42,339 bases of DNA, taken from the NCBI GenBank assembly GCA_963575745.1, contig CAUYUJ010021059.1, positions 1,235,015 to 1,277,353 of the forward strand. The letters run 5' to 3'. The notes beneath the pieces were generated by a model. The model had not been told where the DNA came from, made no database searches, and saw nothing but the letters and a program-made list of their open reading frames with translations. Of this stretch, positions 9,968 to 19,418 are shown piece by piece. A program made the position numbers and the translations under genes. The stretch comes from Prorocentrum cordatum (taxonomy: Eukaryota > Sar > Dinophyceae > Prorocentrales > Prorocentraceae). Within the stretch, counting starts at the first letter, position 1, and every line of letters begins with the position of its first letter.

Positions 9968-11209
9968 ATGGGGAAACGCGGCGCTGGCAGCGATGCCGAG
10001 TCCGCGCCTAGGGCCAGGGCCAGGCCGAAGGCCAGTGCCGATCCCGAGGCGAAGGCTGTGCTAGAGGCCGGGGCCGAGCCAGAGGCCAAGGCCGACCCGC
10101 GGGCGACGGCCGAGCCGCGGGCAGGGGCCGCGCCAGAGGCCGGGGCCGAGCCTCAGGCCAGTGCCGAGCCTCAGGCCAAGGCTGAGCCTAAGGCCAAGGC
10201 TGAGCCTCAGGCCAAGGCCAGGGCCGAGCCTAAGGCCAAGGCCGAGCCTAAGGCCAAGCGCCAGCCAAGGGCCAAGGCTGGCGCAGGGCGAGGCACGGTG
10301 CCCATTCAGACCATGCTGCGGCCCAACATGTTTCAGTCGCTGGGTTCCTCGACGGGCGCGGAGACAGATCCTGAGGCCTCGGGGCAGTTGATGCCCGCGC
10401 CCGCGGGCGAGCCGCCGCCCGTGCTTTCCTTGCCGTTGGCCGCCGAGGAGACAGTGCCAGAGACATTTGATGCGACGCAGGCCTTTGCGGCAGGGGTCGC
10501 AGCTGCCGGCCCTCAGAAGCCGCGGCCATTGTCGCAGCCCGCGTCGCAGCCCGCGTCGCAGCCGCAGGCAGCGTCTGGCGCCATGAGCCAATCTCGGCCG
10601 CTCAAGGCTGATACGATTCGTGATGTCGATCCCCCCGATGGTGAGTCCGACGACGGTTTGAGTGGCTCGGAGGCAGCCAGGGCACCTGGATGCACAGCTC
10701 AGCCCGATTCCCGAGATGGTGATTTCGCGGCTGATGACTTGGACGAGGCATTGGCCGATCTGATAGATCAAGGATCGCCGGCCTCTGCAGCGCGGCCTGC
10801 CGCCGCCCCAGCAGCAGCTAGCATAGACAGCCAGCCAGTATTTGGGCCGCCTTGCGACGCGGCTGACATCAGCGGATGCGCCGACAAGTGCATCTCGAAC
10901 CAGACGCCCTCTGGCTTGCCCCAGGCAGATCCTGATATTTCCGACGCTGTCTCCATGCAGATAGTGCCCTGCGAGACGGAGACGTCGCTTGTGACGCAGG
11001 AGGCGCGGTCCGAGATCTCCCAGGGCTTCATCGACATGGGCTCCATCATGGAGGGCTTCACTTCGCTGCCATCCGCGCCCGCGGAGTCAGCGACGGCCAG
11101 CGACCGCGAGGAGACGCTGGCCGCTGGGGGGACAGCGACTCCCATACCATCCAAGGACGATGAGGACCAAGGCTGGGATTTCAAAAAAGCCAGTGTCCGC
11201 AGCATGTGA
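9968..11209 (+). CDS. Gene B: disordered Ala/Glu/Lys/Pro-repeat protein
   Basis: The frame from ATG 9968 to TGA 11209 encodes 413 residues. It begins MGKRGAGSDAE. Residues about 15-105 are imperfect repeats of AEPKAKAEPQAK and AEPRAGAAPEAG type, alternating basic and acidic. Next come a segment with VPIQTMLRPNMFQSLG, a short SQPASQPASQPQ repeat, and an acidic Ser/Asp-rich half with DDLDEALADLID and a C-terminus DEDQGWDFKKASVRSM. There is no signal peptide, membrane segment or enzyme motif. Such composition suggests an intrinsically disordered scaffold or chromatin-associated protein, but this is inference. The frame extends upstream to an ATG at 9800, but the composition changes at 9968, so I prefer the later start. 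Confidence 0.6.
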   Translation: MGKRGAGSDAESAPRARARPKASADPEAKAVLEAGAEPEAKADPRATAEPRAGAAPEAGAEPQASAEPQAKAEPKAKAEPQAKARAEPKAKAEPKAKRQPRAKAGAGRGTVPIQTMLRPNMFQSLGSSTGAETDPEASGQLMPAPAGEPPPVLSLPLAAEETVPETFDATQAFAAGVAAAGPQKPRPLSQPASQPASQPQAASGAMSQSRPLKADTIRDVDPPDGESDDGLSGSEAARAPGCTAQPDSRDGDFAADDLDEALADLIDQGSPASAARPAAAPAAASIDSQPVFGPPCDAADISGCADKCISNQTPSGLPQADPDISDAVSMQIVPCETETSLVTQEARSEISQGFIDMGSIMEGFTSLPSAPAESATASDREETLAAGGTATPIPSKDDEDQGWDFKKASVRSM

Positions 11210-11246
11210 TGTAGATGTTCATTCCTTCGAGATTTTTGCGTTCATT

Positions 11247-11487
11247 GAATTCCGTGCTTCTATATTCTTTGTATTATTTGTATTCTTTGCCAGGGGGAGT
11301 CACCCCCCCAGTAGGGTCCGCCCCTGGGGGAAACCCCAGCGAAGCAAGAAATGTAATCTGCGTGGGGGGTGCCCCGAATCAATTCTTTGTTCGGCTGGGG
11401 TTTCCTCCAGGGGCCCACCCTCCTGGGGGGCCGAGCCCCCCAGGCAAGACATTCAATGAATACAAGAATTAGCGCAACAAGGAATTC
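11247..11487. repeat. Long imperfect inverted repeat (MITE-like foldback)
   Basis: The stretch starts with GAATTCC (11247-11253) and ends with GGAATTC (11481-11487). Arms of roughly 100 bases read as imperfect reverse complements, including TTTGCCAGGGGGAGTC near 11286 against the reverse complement of the segment near 11430-11450, and GGGGGAAACCCCAGC (11326-11340) against the segment around 11393-11411. Inside the right arm, 11422-11444 is a perfect 10-bp palindrome with a CGA loop. It lies in the 38-bp to 310-bp interval between genes B and C. It could be a small nonautonomous transposon or a structured 3' region. Confidence 0.65.
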
Positions 11488-11519
11488 GATATCACAAACA
11501 TATTATTTGACGACGCACC

Positions 11520-11700
11520 ATGCCAACCTCCGATTCGGCCCCTGGCGGGCAGCGCCGCGCGCTGGCTTCGGTTGACCCTGGGAAGCCACCCGCCCGACGG
11601 GCCTCGCAGGTGCGGCCCCGTGGCCCTTCGGGGCCAGGGCTGGAGTCGAGGCGGGGCCAGGGCCAGTCTCTGAGCCGTCAGAGCCCTAGCGGGACGAGGG
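11520..11700 (+). CDS. Gene C, possible first exon
   Basis: An ATG at 11520 opens a frame reading MPTSDSAPGGQRRALASVDP and then a Pro/Arg/Gly-rich stretch. It runs into the GGA-rich tract from about 11700, which is probably an intron. The frame differs from that of the methyltransferase body at 11971, as expected if an intron intervenes. The assignment to gene C rests on position only. Confidence 0.35.
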
Positions 11701-11970
11701 GGGCGAGGATGAAGAGGAGGAGGCGGAGGAGGAGGAGGAGGAGGAGGAGGAGGAGGGGGGAGGAGGAGGGGGGGGGGAGGAGGAGGAGGAGGGATGAGGG
11801 GGAGGAGGAGGAGGAGGAGGAGGAGGAGGAGGAGGAGGAGGAGGAGAGGACGAGGAGGAGGAGGGAGGAGGAGGAGGATGGGGGAGGAGGAGGGGGATGG
11901 GGGAGGAGGAGGAGGGGGGAGGAGGAGGCGGAGGGAAGAGGAGGAGGAGGGAGGATGGCCCCCGCCGCCA
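11700..11970 (+). other. Gene C intron, polypurine
   Basis: (GGA)n and GGGGGAGG fill 11705-11955. A plausible acceptor is CCGCCGCCAG at about 11970, after which mixed coding sequence begins. Frames rich in Arg or Glu across it come from the repeat. Confidence 0.5.
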
Positions 11971-13059
11971 GGAGCAATCCGATCAGGGCTCGCCTGGGAG
12001 ACTCAACGACGACTTTGCAGCGGATGCGGATTGGAACCATCACTACGTGTGCGCCTTGGACGTTACGATTCGTGCGTGGCACGATGCGTTGCCGCCGCGC
12101 CACGCAGGGAAGTTGGCGGCGTCGCTGCGCCACCTGCGCCAGAAGGGCACGATCACCATTGGCACTGGCTTCTCTGGGTGCGATATGGCTTGGGAGATTC
12201 TGCAAAAGCTCACTGCTGCATGGAATGAACGGTGCGACACTCTCATTTCCACCGCTCTTGTTTTCTGTTGCGAGAAAGATCCAGCGAAGTAAGCGTGGCT
12301 CAGATCGCACCACCCCGAGACCAAGATGATCTTCCGCAACATGAATGAGATGGCGGGGACCCGCGCGCGCAAAATCATCTCGGGGTCGCAAGACCTCATT
12401 CCGCGGGTGGACATATTCATTGCCGGCTTTGTCTGCGCCGATCGGTCGCCGCTGAGCGCCAGGAGGTCATCGCACAAGAACTGCCTGCAACGCCGCATTG
12501 GCGACACAAGCGACACGTTCCATATGGTATTGGCGCGCGTCAAAGCGCGCAGGCCCAAGGTCATCATACTCGAAAATGTCAAGGGGCTGCTGATGAAGGA
12601 CGATGATGAGTCGACCAGCGACGCCGAGTTCGCGGTCCAACAGCTGGAGTCCTTGGGGTACTGCGCCAATGTCAGGGTGCATAATGCATCGTCCCATGGG
12701 TCGTGCTGTTCGCGCGAGCGGCTGTATTTCAGGGCAGTGCTGCGCGGTGGCTCCCTGGCCCTCAGTGCGTGAGCACGGCCCATTCCATCATGAACTCGTT
12801 CCAGGTCAACGCGCCTTCCTGGCCAACGGTTTTCGGAGCTGAGTTCAGCTTGCTCGACGCCATCTTGGAGCAGTACGAAGATGCTGGCACGCGCGGGCGG
12901 CAATGCTCCAGGAAGGACCCCCAGTACGTCAAAGACCACATGAAGATTTACCGCGACAGCTGCCTGCCGTACCCCCCCCCCCAGGTCACTGACGGCGCTC
13001 TGAAAGAGGCACCCGGCGGCCCCCCTCTGGAGGGCAGAGCTGGACGATGGGGAGGATGA
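11971..13059 (+). pseudogene. Gene C: divergent cytosine-5 DNA methyltransferase-like gene, interrupted
   Basis: In one frame I read GTITIGTGFSGCDMAWEILQ (motif I, SAM-binding), then CCEKDPAK, a TAA at 12290-12292, then AWLRSHHPETKMIFRNMNEM in the same frame. Next come FIAGFVCADRSPLS (motif IV position, with VC where most enzymes have PC), VIILENVKGLL (motif VI, ENV) and SRERLYFRAV (motif VIII). This is the motif order of C5 methyltransferases. The frame ends at TGA 12772, and sense continues in another frame from about 12760 (STAHSIMNSFQVNAPSWPTV) to about 12990, implying a frameshift or short intron. The catalytic Cys and the ENV Glu are present. The stop and the frame change make activity doubtful. 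Alternatively, GTAAGC at 12288 could start a tiny 38-bp intron. Similar divergent methyltransferase-like families occur in many copies in dinoflagellates, as far as I recall. Confidence 0.6.
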
Positions 13060-13739
13060 TGGAGGATGATGGAGGAGGATGAGGAGGAGGAGTAGGAGAA
13101 CGAGGAGGAGGAGGGAGGAGGAGGAGGAGGTGGAGGAGGAGTGAGGAGGAGGAGGCGGAGGAGAGGAGGGGAGGAGGAGGAGGAGAGGAGGAGGAAGGAG
13201 GGAGGAGGGAGGAGGAGGAGGAGGAGGAGGAGGGGGGGGGGGGAGGAGGAGGGAGGAGGAGGAGGAGGGGGGGAGGAGGAGGAGGGAGGAGGAGGGGAGC
13301 ACGGGGTGAGGAGGGTGAAGGAGGGAGTGAGGAGGTGGAGGATGGGGGGGGGGGGGGGGGGGGGGGGGCGAGGAGGAGGAGGAGAAGGATGGGGGGGAGG
13401 AGGAGCGCGAGTAGGAGGAGAGGGAGGGGGAGGGGGAGAGGGATGAGGGAGGAGGAGGGAGAGGAGGGAGGAGGGAGGAGAGAGGAGGAGGGAGGAGGGA
13501 GGGGGGGGCCAGGGGAGGGAAAAAGGGGGGAGGTGGGGGGAGGAGGAGGAGGAAGTAACTCACACTTCACAGCGCTCTGCGGGAGTACAGCTTTACAGCG
13601 AAATGCGGATTTTGCTGATGGGGAGATGGGTGAGGAGGAGGAGGGGGGAGACGAGGGGGGGGAAGGGGGGGGGGAAGGAGGGGGGCGGAGTAGGGGGAAG
13701 GAGGAGGAGGAGGGGGAGAAGGAGGAGGGAGGAGGCGGA
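13060..13739 (+). repeat. GGA/GGGG-rich polypurine tract up to a gap
   Basis: This stretch is nearly all purine, with G runs of about 20 or more near 13350-13368 and a short mixed island at 13555-13620. It runs into the assembly gap. No gene is supported; the Arg/Glu/Gly frames here come from the repeat. Confidence 0.6.
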
Positions 13740-13839
13740 NNNNNNNNNNNNNNNNNNNNNNNNNNNNNNNNNNNNNNNNNNNNNNNNNNNNNNNNNNNNN
13801 NNNNNNNNNNNNNNNNNNNNNNNNNNNNNNNNNNNNNNN
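13740..13839. other. Assembly gap (100 N)
   Basis: Exactly 100 N, a conventional scaffold join. True distance and content are unknown. Frames drawn across it are meaningless, and gene D may lose its 5' end here. Confidence 0.98.
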
Positions 13840-14106
13840 GGGGCAAGGCCATGTGCGTTTTTAATGTCACTTCGTATGCGAATCACTAGGGCCCAGAGGT
13901 AACGGGATAATTGGGCTGAGAAGCTCTGAGCACGACCCAGGGGGGAGGGGCGAAATCGCACGTGTCCCGCGAAAGCATGCCGATTTTGTTCGGCGTGAGC
14001 CGAGCGTCCGCGTTTGTGTTGAACCCTTGGCAAAACGGGAAACCACGCCGAGCTCGCATGGCCCGACGCGGCCTTCGGGGGCCCTCTGGGGCTGGTCTGT
14101 CCCTCG

Positions 14107-16588
14107 AGGTTCCTGGAGACGCGGCTCGAGATGATGAAGACGCTTCTGAGTTCCATGGCCAGGGACCCTGACACGTACCCGTTGCGAGCCGCTCTAGTCA
14201 CGCTCGTCGAGTTCAAGCCCGAGAAGCTCGATGAGGAGATCGTCGAGGAGTTGCAGATGCTCTCCGCGGTGGTGTCCCCGGAGAAGTTCGACGAGGCATC
14301 CATCAAGGAGGGCGTCGAGTACGCGGAGGGTGCCGACGCGAAGTTCGTCGGGCTCCTGACGACCTTCCCCGGTGGAAAAGATCTTCTTGCCAGTGCGGAC
14401 GCGGTCCGGGCGGAGAAGGATTGGCTGATTAAACGCATGCTAGCCCTCCTCCCCCCTGTTCCTCATCTTCGTGCCCCGGCCTGCTCTCGCGCTGATTTTG
14501 CTGCTCCTTTGCTGCTCCTCCTGCCCTGGTTCTACCCGGCCAAAGCCAGAAGGTCCTCCTCATCCTCCTCCTCCTGCCCCCCCTGCCCCTCCTCCTCCAC
14601 CTTCTCCTGCTCATCCTCCGCCTCGCCCCCCCCCCGGCCCTCCTGTCCCGACTTCGAGCCTCTCCGAAGCTTGGGGCCACATTCCCACCGCCGCCCTGAT
14701 TTCAGCCTCCCATCCAGGAGCAGAAGTCGCAGCTCAAGGGCCGTTTTGCGGAGTGGTTCTCGAAGGTTCGGGCTGCCGTTGACGTCCGCGCCACGGGCCT
14801 CAGCGCGATCGCTTCGCAGATGGTGGAGTTCCACAACGAGATGGCCAAGGAGTCCGACATCTTCGCGAAGGACATGTTAGAGCCGCACGCGGCTGGTCTC
14901 GCCACCATGTGCGCCGATATGATCCAGTGCTATGCCGAGGACTTTGTCGAGGTCTGGCAGAAGACCGTCCTGCTGGGAACATTCGAGCCGAAGACTGCTG
15001 CCGATTTCATGGTCGATGGCGCGGATTCGTGGACGCAGCTAGTGAACGCAGGCAATGACATATCGATTCTGGCCAAGTCTTTCCACTGCTTCAACGTCTC
15101 GGTCGAGACAGTGGTCGACGCGTTCGCTGGGGTGGTCAATCTGATGAAGGTGGTTCAGGAGTATCTTATCCTCAAGGTTTCTGATGACGTAGATGCAGTC
15201 TACGCTCTCAGGTTGCGCATGGACGCCGACGTCAACATCAGCTCGTTCTTGCTCGGTCTTATCCAGGACGTCGCTGGCGCCGCTGCGAGTGGCTGTGCCG
15301 CAGCCGCCGAGGCATGGGGGAGGGGGGGGGGCACTGCGGCGGGGGGATGGGCGGGCGGGGGGTGGAGGATGAGAGGGCCAGAGAAGGAGGCAGCTTGGAT
15401 GGGGGGGGGGGAGGGCAGACGCGACGAAAGCAGGCTAGCGACGACAACGAGACTACGTGAAACATGCCCGCGCCCCCAGATGCTGGGGGCAGGCGGACTT
15501 GAGACACGAGTTTCAGAATTACGTCAAGTGTTTTGGTGATCCAGTTCAGAACCAGAAGCTGGGAGAGATGGAGGAGATCATCGCGAATGACTTCGGTCAT
15601 GCCCTGGTCCACCTGAAAACGTTCCTGGAAGCCGTCGGCCTTTCGAAGTTTCTCGGCAGTGACTCCGAGACTCTCGTTGATCCGAAGAACATCGACACCT
15701 ATGCGGAGCTCACGGACGATGGTATCACTAGCATGATCTCGCCAATTCTCGAGGTCCCCCAGCGCCTTGTTGATCCTGTTCTCCTTCGCCAGGCCACGTT
15801 TTTCGACAAGCTGGTGAGGCTGGCCCGGGCGCCGGCAATCGGGATGAAATGGGGGGGCGCCTCCCGCGGCTCCTACGATAAGATGCGCTTGACTTCAGAC
15901 TCCACGGAGATGGTCCAGGCATGCTCGCGGGCGATGGACGACCTCAACACCGTCGCTGCCAATGCCGTCAAAGATGCCCCCGACAAGGAGAACGCGAGCC
16001 AGGCCATCAAGGAGATCCGCGAATCCGAGGGGGACGTGGTCATCCACCCCGAGTTGCTCGACTGTTATTCTTACGCTGAGCTGGTTTCCATCTCGAGGAA
16101 GTGGTCGCAGAAGCTCGCGGGCAGGGTCGGAGGGGTCTGGACTGTTCTGCTCGACGGCCTCGTCAGCCACCTCGAGGGCCACCTGATCGAGTGGGGGCCG
16201 CGCAAGGATGAGCTTCTCCTGCCATCCCAGACTGCCCTGCGCGAAAAGATCTTGAATAATGCGGGCTATCAGCATATCGCGCCGATGTGCAAGCGCATCG
16301 GGGAGATCTCCAAGTTGGGGCGCGACCTCGACGGCGTCGTGCCCGCTGAGAAGGTGCAGCGCGCCGACAAGGTGTGCAAGGGCGGATTGAAATTGGTCTC
16401 GCTCACTTTTTTGTTTATTTCATATCAAGGTTGCTTGGCCGAAAATTAAAGGCTGGCGAAACCAAGAAGCCGAGCGGGAGAAACTTGAAACGAGTATCTC
16501 CCAATCGTCTTTCTCCGAGAGCTGGAGTTGCCTCCCTGCCTCGATGCAGAAGCACATCAAGGCTTTCGGCTCTCGCGGGCCAGGGTGA
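14107..16588 (+). CDS. Gene D: helical protein of unknown function, five exons
   Basis: Exon 1 (from about 14107; first Met 14131) reads MMKTLLSSMARDPDTYPLRA and continues to about 14433. Exon 2 starts at 14718 after CATCCAG, reads EQKSQLKGRFAEWFSKVRAA and ends at 15311 before a GC donor. Exon 3 is 15493-16371, reading ADLRHEFQNYVKCFGDPVQN. It ends before GTGTGC. A 58-bp intron ends in ATATCAAG, and exon 4 (16430-16586) reads VAWPKIKGWRNQEAEREKLE and stops at TGA 16586-16588. The last two junctions keep phase 0. If exon 1 contains a further intron or an upstream exon exists, the count rises. Composition is mixed and hydrophilic, mostly helix-forming, with no signal peptide, membrane segment or catalytic motif that I recognise. 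The N-terminus may be missing into the gap. Confidence 0.65.
14440..14717 (+). other. Gene D intron, polypyrimidine
   Basis: CCT, CTCC and CCCC-rich, with some mixed sequence at 14640-14700. It ends in TCCCATCCAG at 14717. The donor lies near 14434 but was not resolved to a base. Confidence 0.5.
15312..15492 (+). other. Gene D intron, GC-AG, purine-rich
   Basis: The intron is 181 bp, phase 0, with donor GCATGGGGG and acceptor GGGGGCAG. G-rich for its first 120 bases. Splicing joins GCAAAAE to ADLRHEF without changing frame. Confidence 0.6.
16372..16429 (+). other. Gene D intron, 58 bp, GT-AG
   Basis: Donor GTGTGCAAG, a T-rich tract (TTTTTTGTTTATTTC) and acceptor ATATCAAG. Removing it keeps phase 0 and replaces a frame that would stop at 16449. 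This is the only intron here that looks conventional. Confidence 0.6.
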
Positions 16589-17179
16589 TGTCAGCCAGGA
16601 GTAATTCAGCGGGCGGTGGAGGAGGAAGGAGGAGGAAGGGTGCGCCACTTGAGCAGGAGGAGCAGGATCGGGATGCATCGCCGCCTCAGTAGGAGGCGCG
16701 GCGGCGCGCGAGGTCTCCTCTCTCGCCGCGTTTCGCACGCAGTCGTAGGTCTCAGAGCGCTAGCGCAGTGAATCGCTCGGATGCGCGCAGCCAATGCGGG
16801 CTTGCTCGCGCGCGTCCCGGGGTGAACGAGCGGCCCACTGGATCCGCGCTCACCTGTTTGGCGGATGCATCGCCAGGGGTCGGCCCGCGCGGGGCCAGTG
16901 GTGTCAATCAGTGGTCATCGTCTCATTTGCACTGTCATTGTTCCGCCTAGTCCTGACCTCTGGCCCTGCCCATTCTGCCACTCAGCGTCTCGCGCCCGCC
17001 TCTCTCCTGCGGCGTCTTACCAGCACCCCCCCGTTATGGGTCTATCTTCCCCTTTGCTTTATCTTTCCAGGCTGAGGATCGCGCCTGATAGGGCGCCCAG
17101 GGTTGAACAGTGAGGGCGGGGGTAGGGCGCGGGAGAAATGGGGTTTGGAAGGGGGGGAAGGACGAACAGGATGTGACTT
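16589..17179 (+). other. Stretch without a supported gene
   Basis: Mixed composition. An acceptor-like run (CTTTGCTTTATCTTTCCAG) ends at 17070, but the sequence after it has no long open frame in any reading. Nothing else is recognised. Confidence 0.3.
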
Positions 17180-17500
17180 CCTCCTCCTTGCCCTGGCTCG
17201 CCGCATATAAGGCTCTAAGGTGCCCCTTGTCACCTACTCCCCCTCCCCCATCCTTCTCCTCATATTCCTCGCCCTCCTCCTCCTCATATTCCTCCTCCTC
17301 CTCGTCGTCTTCCTCCTCATCATCATCTTCCTCCTCCCCCCCCCCTTCCCCCTCCTCCATCCTCCTCCTTCTCCTCCTCCTGCTCATCCATCTCCTCCTC
17401 CTCTTCTTCATCTTCCTCCTCTTCCTCCTCTTCCTCCCCCTCTTGCTTCTCTTCCTCCTCCTCCTCCTCGACCTCCTCCTTTCTCCTTCTGGGGATTGGC
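17180..17500 (+). repeat. CCT/CTT-rich polypyrimidine tract
   Basis: Almost all pyrimidine on the plus strand from 17225 to 17490. The Leu/Ser/Pro and Arg/Glu frames are products of the repeat. Confidence 0.6.
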
Positions 17501-17769
17501 GCGTGGGGGGCCGCCCCGTCCTGGTGTCGCTGCGCGGCGCGGCCCCCATGCGTGCTCGAGGGTGGGGGTCGGGCACCCGTGCAAGGCGAGGGCGGGAACC
17601 GCTACTTGAAATGTGCCCCACTTGCCCCACTTGGGGGGGCCAGTTCCGCGCGGGCTCGAAGAATTGGTGGGGGGGGGGCCACTTGGCCCGCCTTGCCTGG
17701 AATTGAAGGCCCCATCGGGGCCCTGCGGGACCACGTGGAGGAAGCGGGGCCAGTGGGAACGTTTCCAAG

Positions 17770-17989
17770 AGCAAACGAAGTTGCATGTCTCCTCCATCGT
17801 AGGGCTTCCGCCCCCACCGTCAGCCTCCCGCCAGGATGAGCGCATGATCGTTCGAGTGCACGTGCTGGGTTTGTTCGGTGGCGTCATTGATGATATGTCG
17901 CGCAATTGTTTCTCGATGGCATTGTGCAGGCACTCCAAGATGCGTTTCCTGTCAGTCTCATTGCCAGGCATGTTTCGATATTGTGACAT
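17770..17989 (-). CDS. Possible minus-strand first exon, unknown protein
   Basis: On the minus strand, from ATG at 17989, the frame reads MSQYRNMPGNETDRKRILEC and then a hydrophilic stretch with IEKQLRDISSMTPPNKPST and PTMEETCNFVC. The mixed, charged composition looks like protein. Beyond about 17770 the frame enters G-rich repeats. A plus-strand frame across the same bases (ending MFRYCDI at 17993) is a weaker alternative. I recognise no family. This would be the only minus-strand gene in the window. Confidence 0.3.
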
Positions 17990-18032
17990 TTGATGTGTCT
18001 TTGTTTGCGTGTCTTGTTTTATTGTTTTCTGG

Positions 18033-18130
18033 CTTGTTTTTCTTGTTTCCTTGTGGGTAAATTCTTTGTTTTTCTTGTTTCCTTGTTTGTGAACTCTTTG
18101 TTTTTCTTGTTTCCTTGTTGGTGAATTGCT
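18033..18130. repeat. 32-bp tandem repeat, three copies
   Basis: The core TTGTTTTTCTTGTTTCCTTG recurs at 18034, 18066 and 18098, a period of exactly 32 bases, with variable ends (GTGGGTAAATTC, TTTGTGAACTC, TTGGTGAATTG). The reverse complement resembles the start of the window. Confidence 0.75.
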
Positions 18131-18559
18131 TGTTTTTTGTTGGCTATTGTCTGCGGGGCTCTAGTTTGCGGAGGTTCGGAGGCTTCAAGGAACACCCCAA
18201 GAAAGGCTCAAGTCGGCCTCGCCTCGCCCACCGTGTCCCCCCAGCACTTTCCAAACCGACTCGGAGAACACATGGTCCGATAGCTCGGCAGGCCTCTGGC
18301 CGCGACGTTCGGCCACATAGGCACTTCCAAGAAGGCCGGGGGCGGCGGCGATTCGCCGCGGGCATCTTCGACTCGTTTTGGAAAAACAAACAGAACCAAA
18401 CCGTGAGAAAATCCAGCGCGCCAGGCACCCCTGCGATGAATCGACAGGGGCGGCGGATCGGTCGGTGTTCGGCCCGCCCCGCCACCGTGCCTGGGTTGTG
18501 GGCGTGGCGCCTATTGCATGATCGTCGGGATCTCGTGGGAGGCCTCTCGGAGGCCTCTT
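18131..18559. other. Stretch without a supported gene
   Basis: Ordinary GC-rich composition. Two overlapping open frames on opposite strands have no recognised content. Nothing else is seen. Confidence 0.3.
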
Positions 18560-19180
18560 GGAGACAGTTTTGACGCCTCTGTTTTTTTTGAGGGGGGGCC
18601 CTTTTGGGCATCGTGGGGGCCTCTTGGTTGCTTCTTTGGGGCCTCTTCGGGCCTCCTCGGCGCCTCTTGAGCCCTCCTTGGGAGTTCTTCAGGCGGAAGG
18701 CTACTCGCTTCATGTCGCGCTCTTTTTCCCGGGTCCTTTATGGTGCCGTCTTGGAGCCCCATTTGGTGTATTTGGGCGCCTCTCGTGCTGTCTTGGGGCC
18801 CTCTTGGGCCGTTTTGGGCGCATGTTGCTTATTGGGCCGTCTTGGGGCCCTCCAGGGCCGTTTTGGGGCCCTCTTGGAGGCCTCTTGGGGCGGTCTTGGA
18901 GGCGTCGTAGAGCCGCCTGGGGGCGTCGGAAGCCAACGGGGCGAGAACGCCCACATTTTTCAAACGCGAAATGAATGGTTGCGGCCGCCGTCTCGGGGCC
19001 CTCTTGGAAGGCCTGGACTGCCGGATTGGTTTGGGCGTTTTGGGTGCCTCTTGGGCCCTCTGGGGGCCATCTTGAGCGTCTTGGAGCGATCGTTCGGCCA
19101 CTCGGGGCCCTCTTGGACCCTCATGGAGGTTTTTGGGCGCCCTCTTGGCCCGTTTTGGGCCCCTTTCGGGCCCGAGTAAT
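18560..19180. repeat. Degenerate short repeat (GGCCCTCTTGGGCCGTTTTGGG type)
   Basis: Words such as GGGCCCTCTTGG, GGCCGTTTTGGG and GGCGCCTCTTGG recur at about 12-20-base steps for 600 bases. In all forward frames they give Leu/Gly/Pro/Trp strings, and on the minus strand Gly/Pro/Lys/Glu strings. I recall similar repeats from other dinoflagellate genomes. No gene is supported despite open frames on both strands. Confidence 0.65.
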
Positions 19181-19343
19181 TCTCGCGACAGCACTTCCCG
19201 GGGCTCGGGGGCGCGCGGGAAGCCCCGGGGGGCATGCGCCATGCCCCGGAGGATCTGAGAGCGAAGGGCCCAAGTCTTTTAAATGGCCCTCGGGAACGAG
19301 GAGTGGGACCAGGAGGATTTCAGACAAAAAGTGTGTGGCTGAA

Positions 19344-19358
19344 CAATTTTGGCTCGCA
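19344..19358 (+). other. Possible relic of the dinoflagellate spliced leader
   Basis: CAATTTTGGCTCGCA matches the 3' part of the conserved dinoflagellate spliced-leader sequence (CCATTTTGGCTCAAG) at 11 of 15 positions, including the unbroken core ATTTTGGCTC. It lies 61 bases before the ATG at 19419. Such relics are left when a trans-spliced mRNA is copied back into the genome. A chance match is possible. Confidence 0.3.
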
Positions 19359-19418
19359 CCCTTTGCTCAGTTGAGTTGGCGCCGTCGCATTCTTCCATCA
19401 ATATACCGCGCTGTTGCC

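Noticed and set aside
13593-14438. Frames crossing the run of N
   Set aside because: The gap content is unknown, so frame and length mean nothing.
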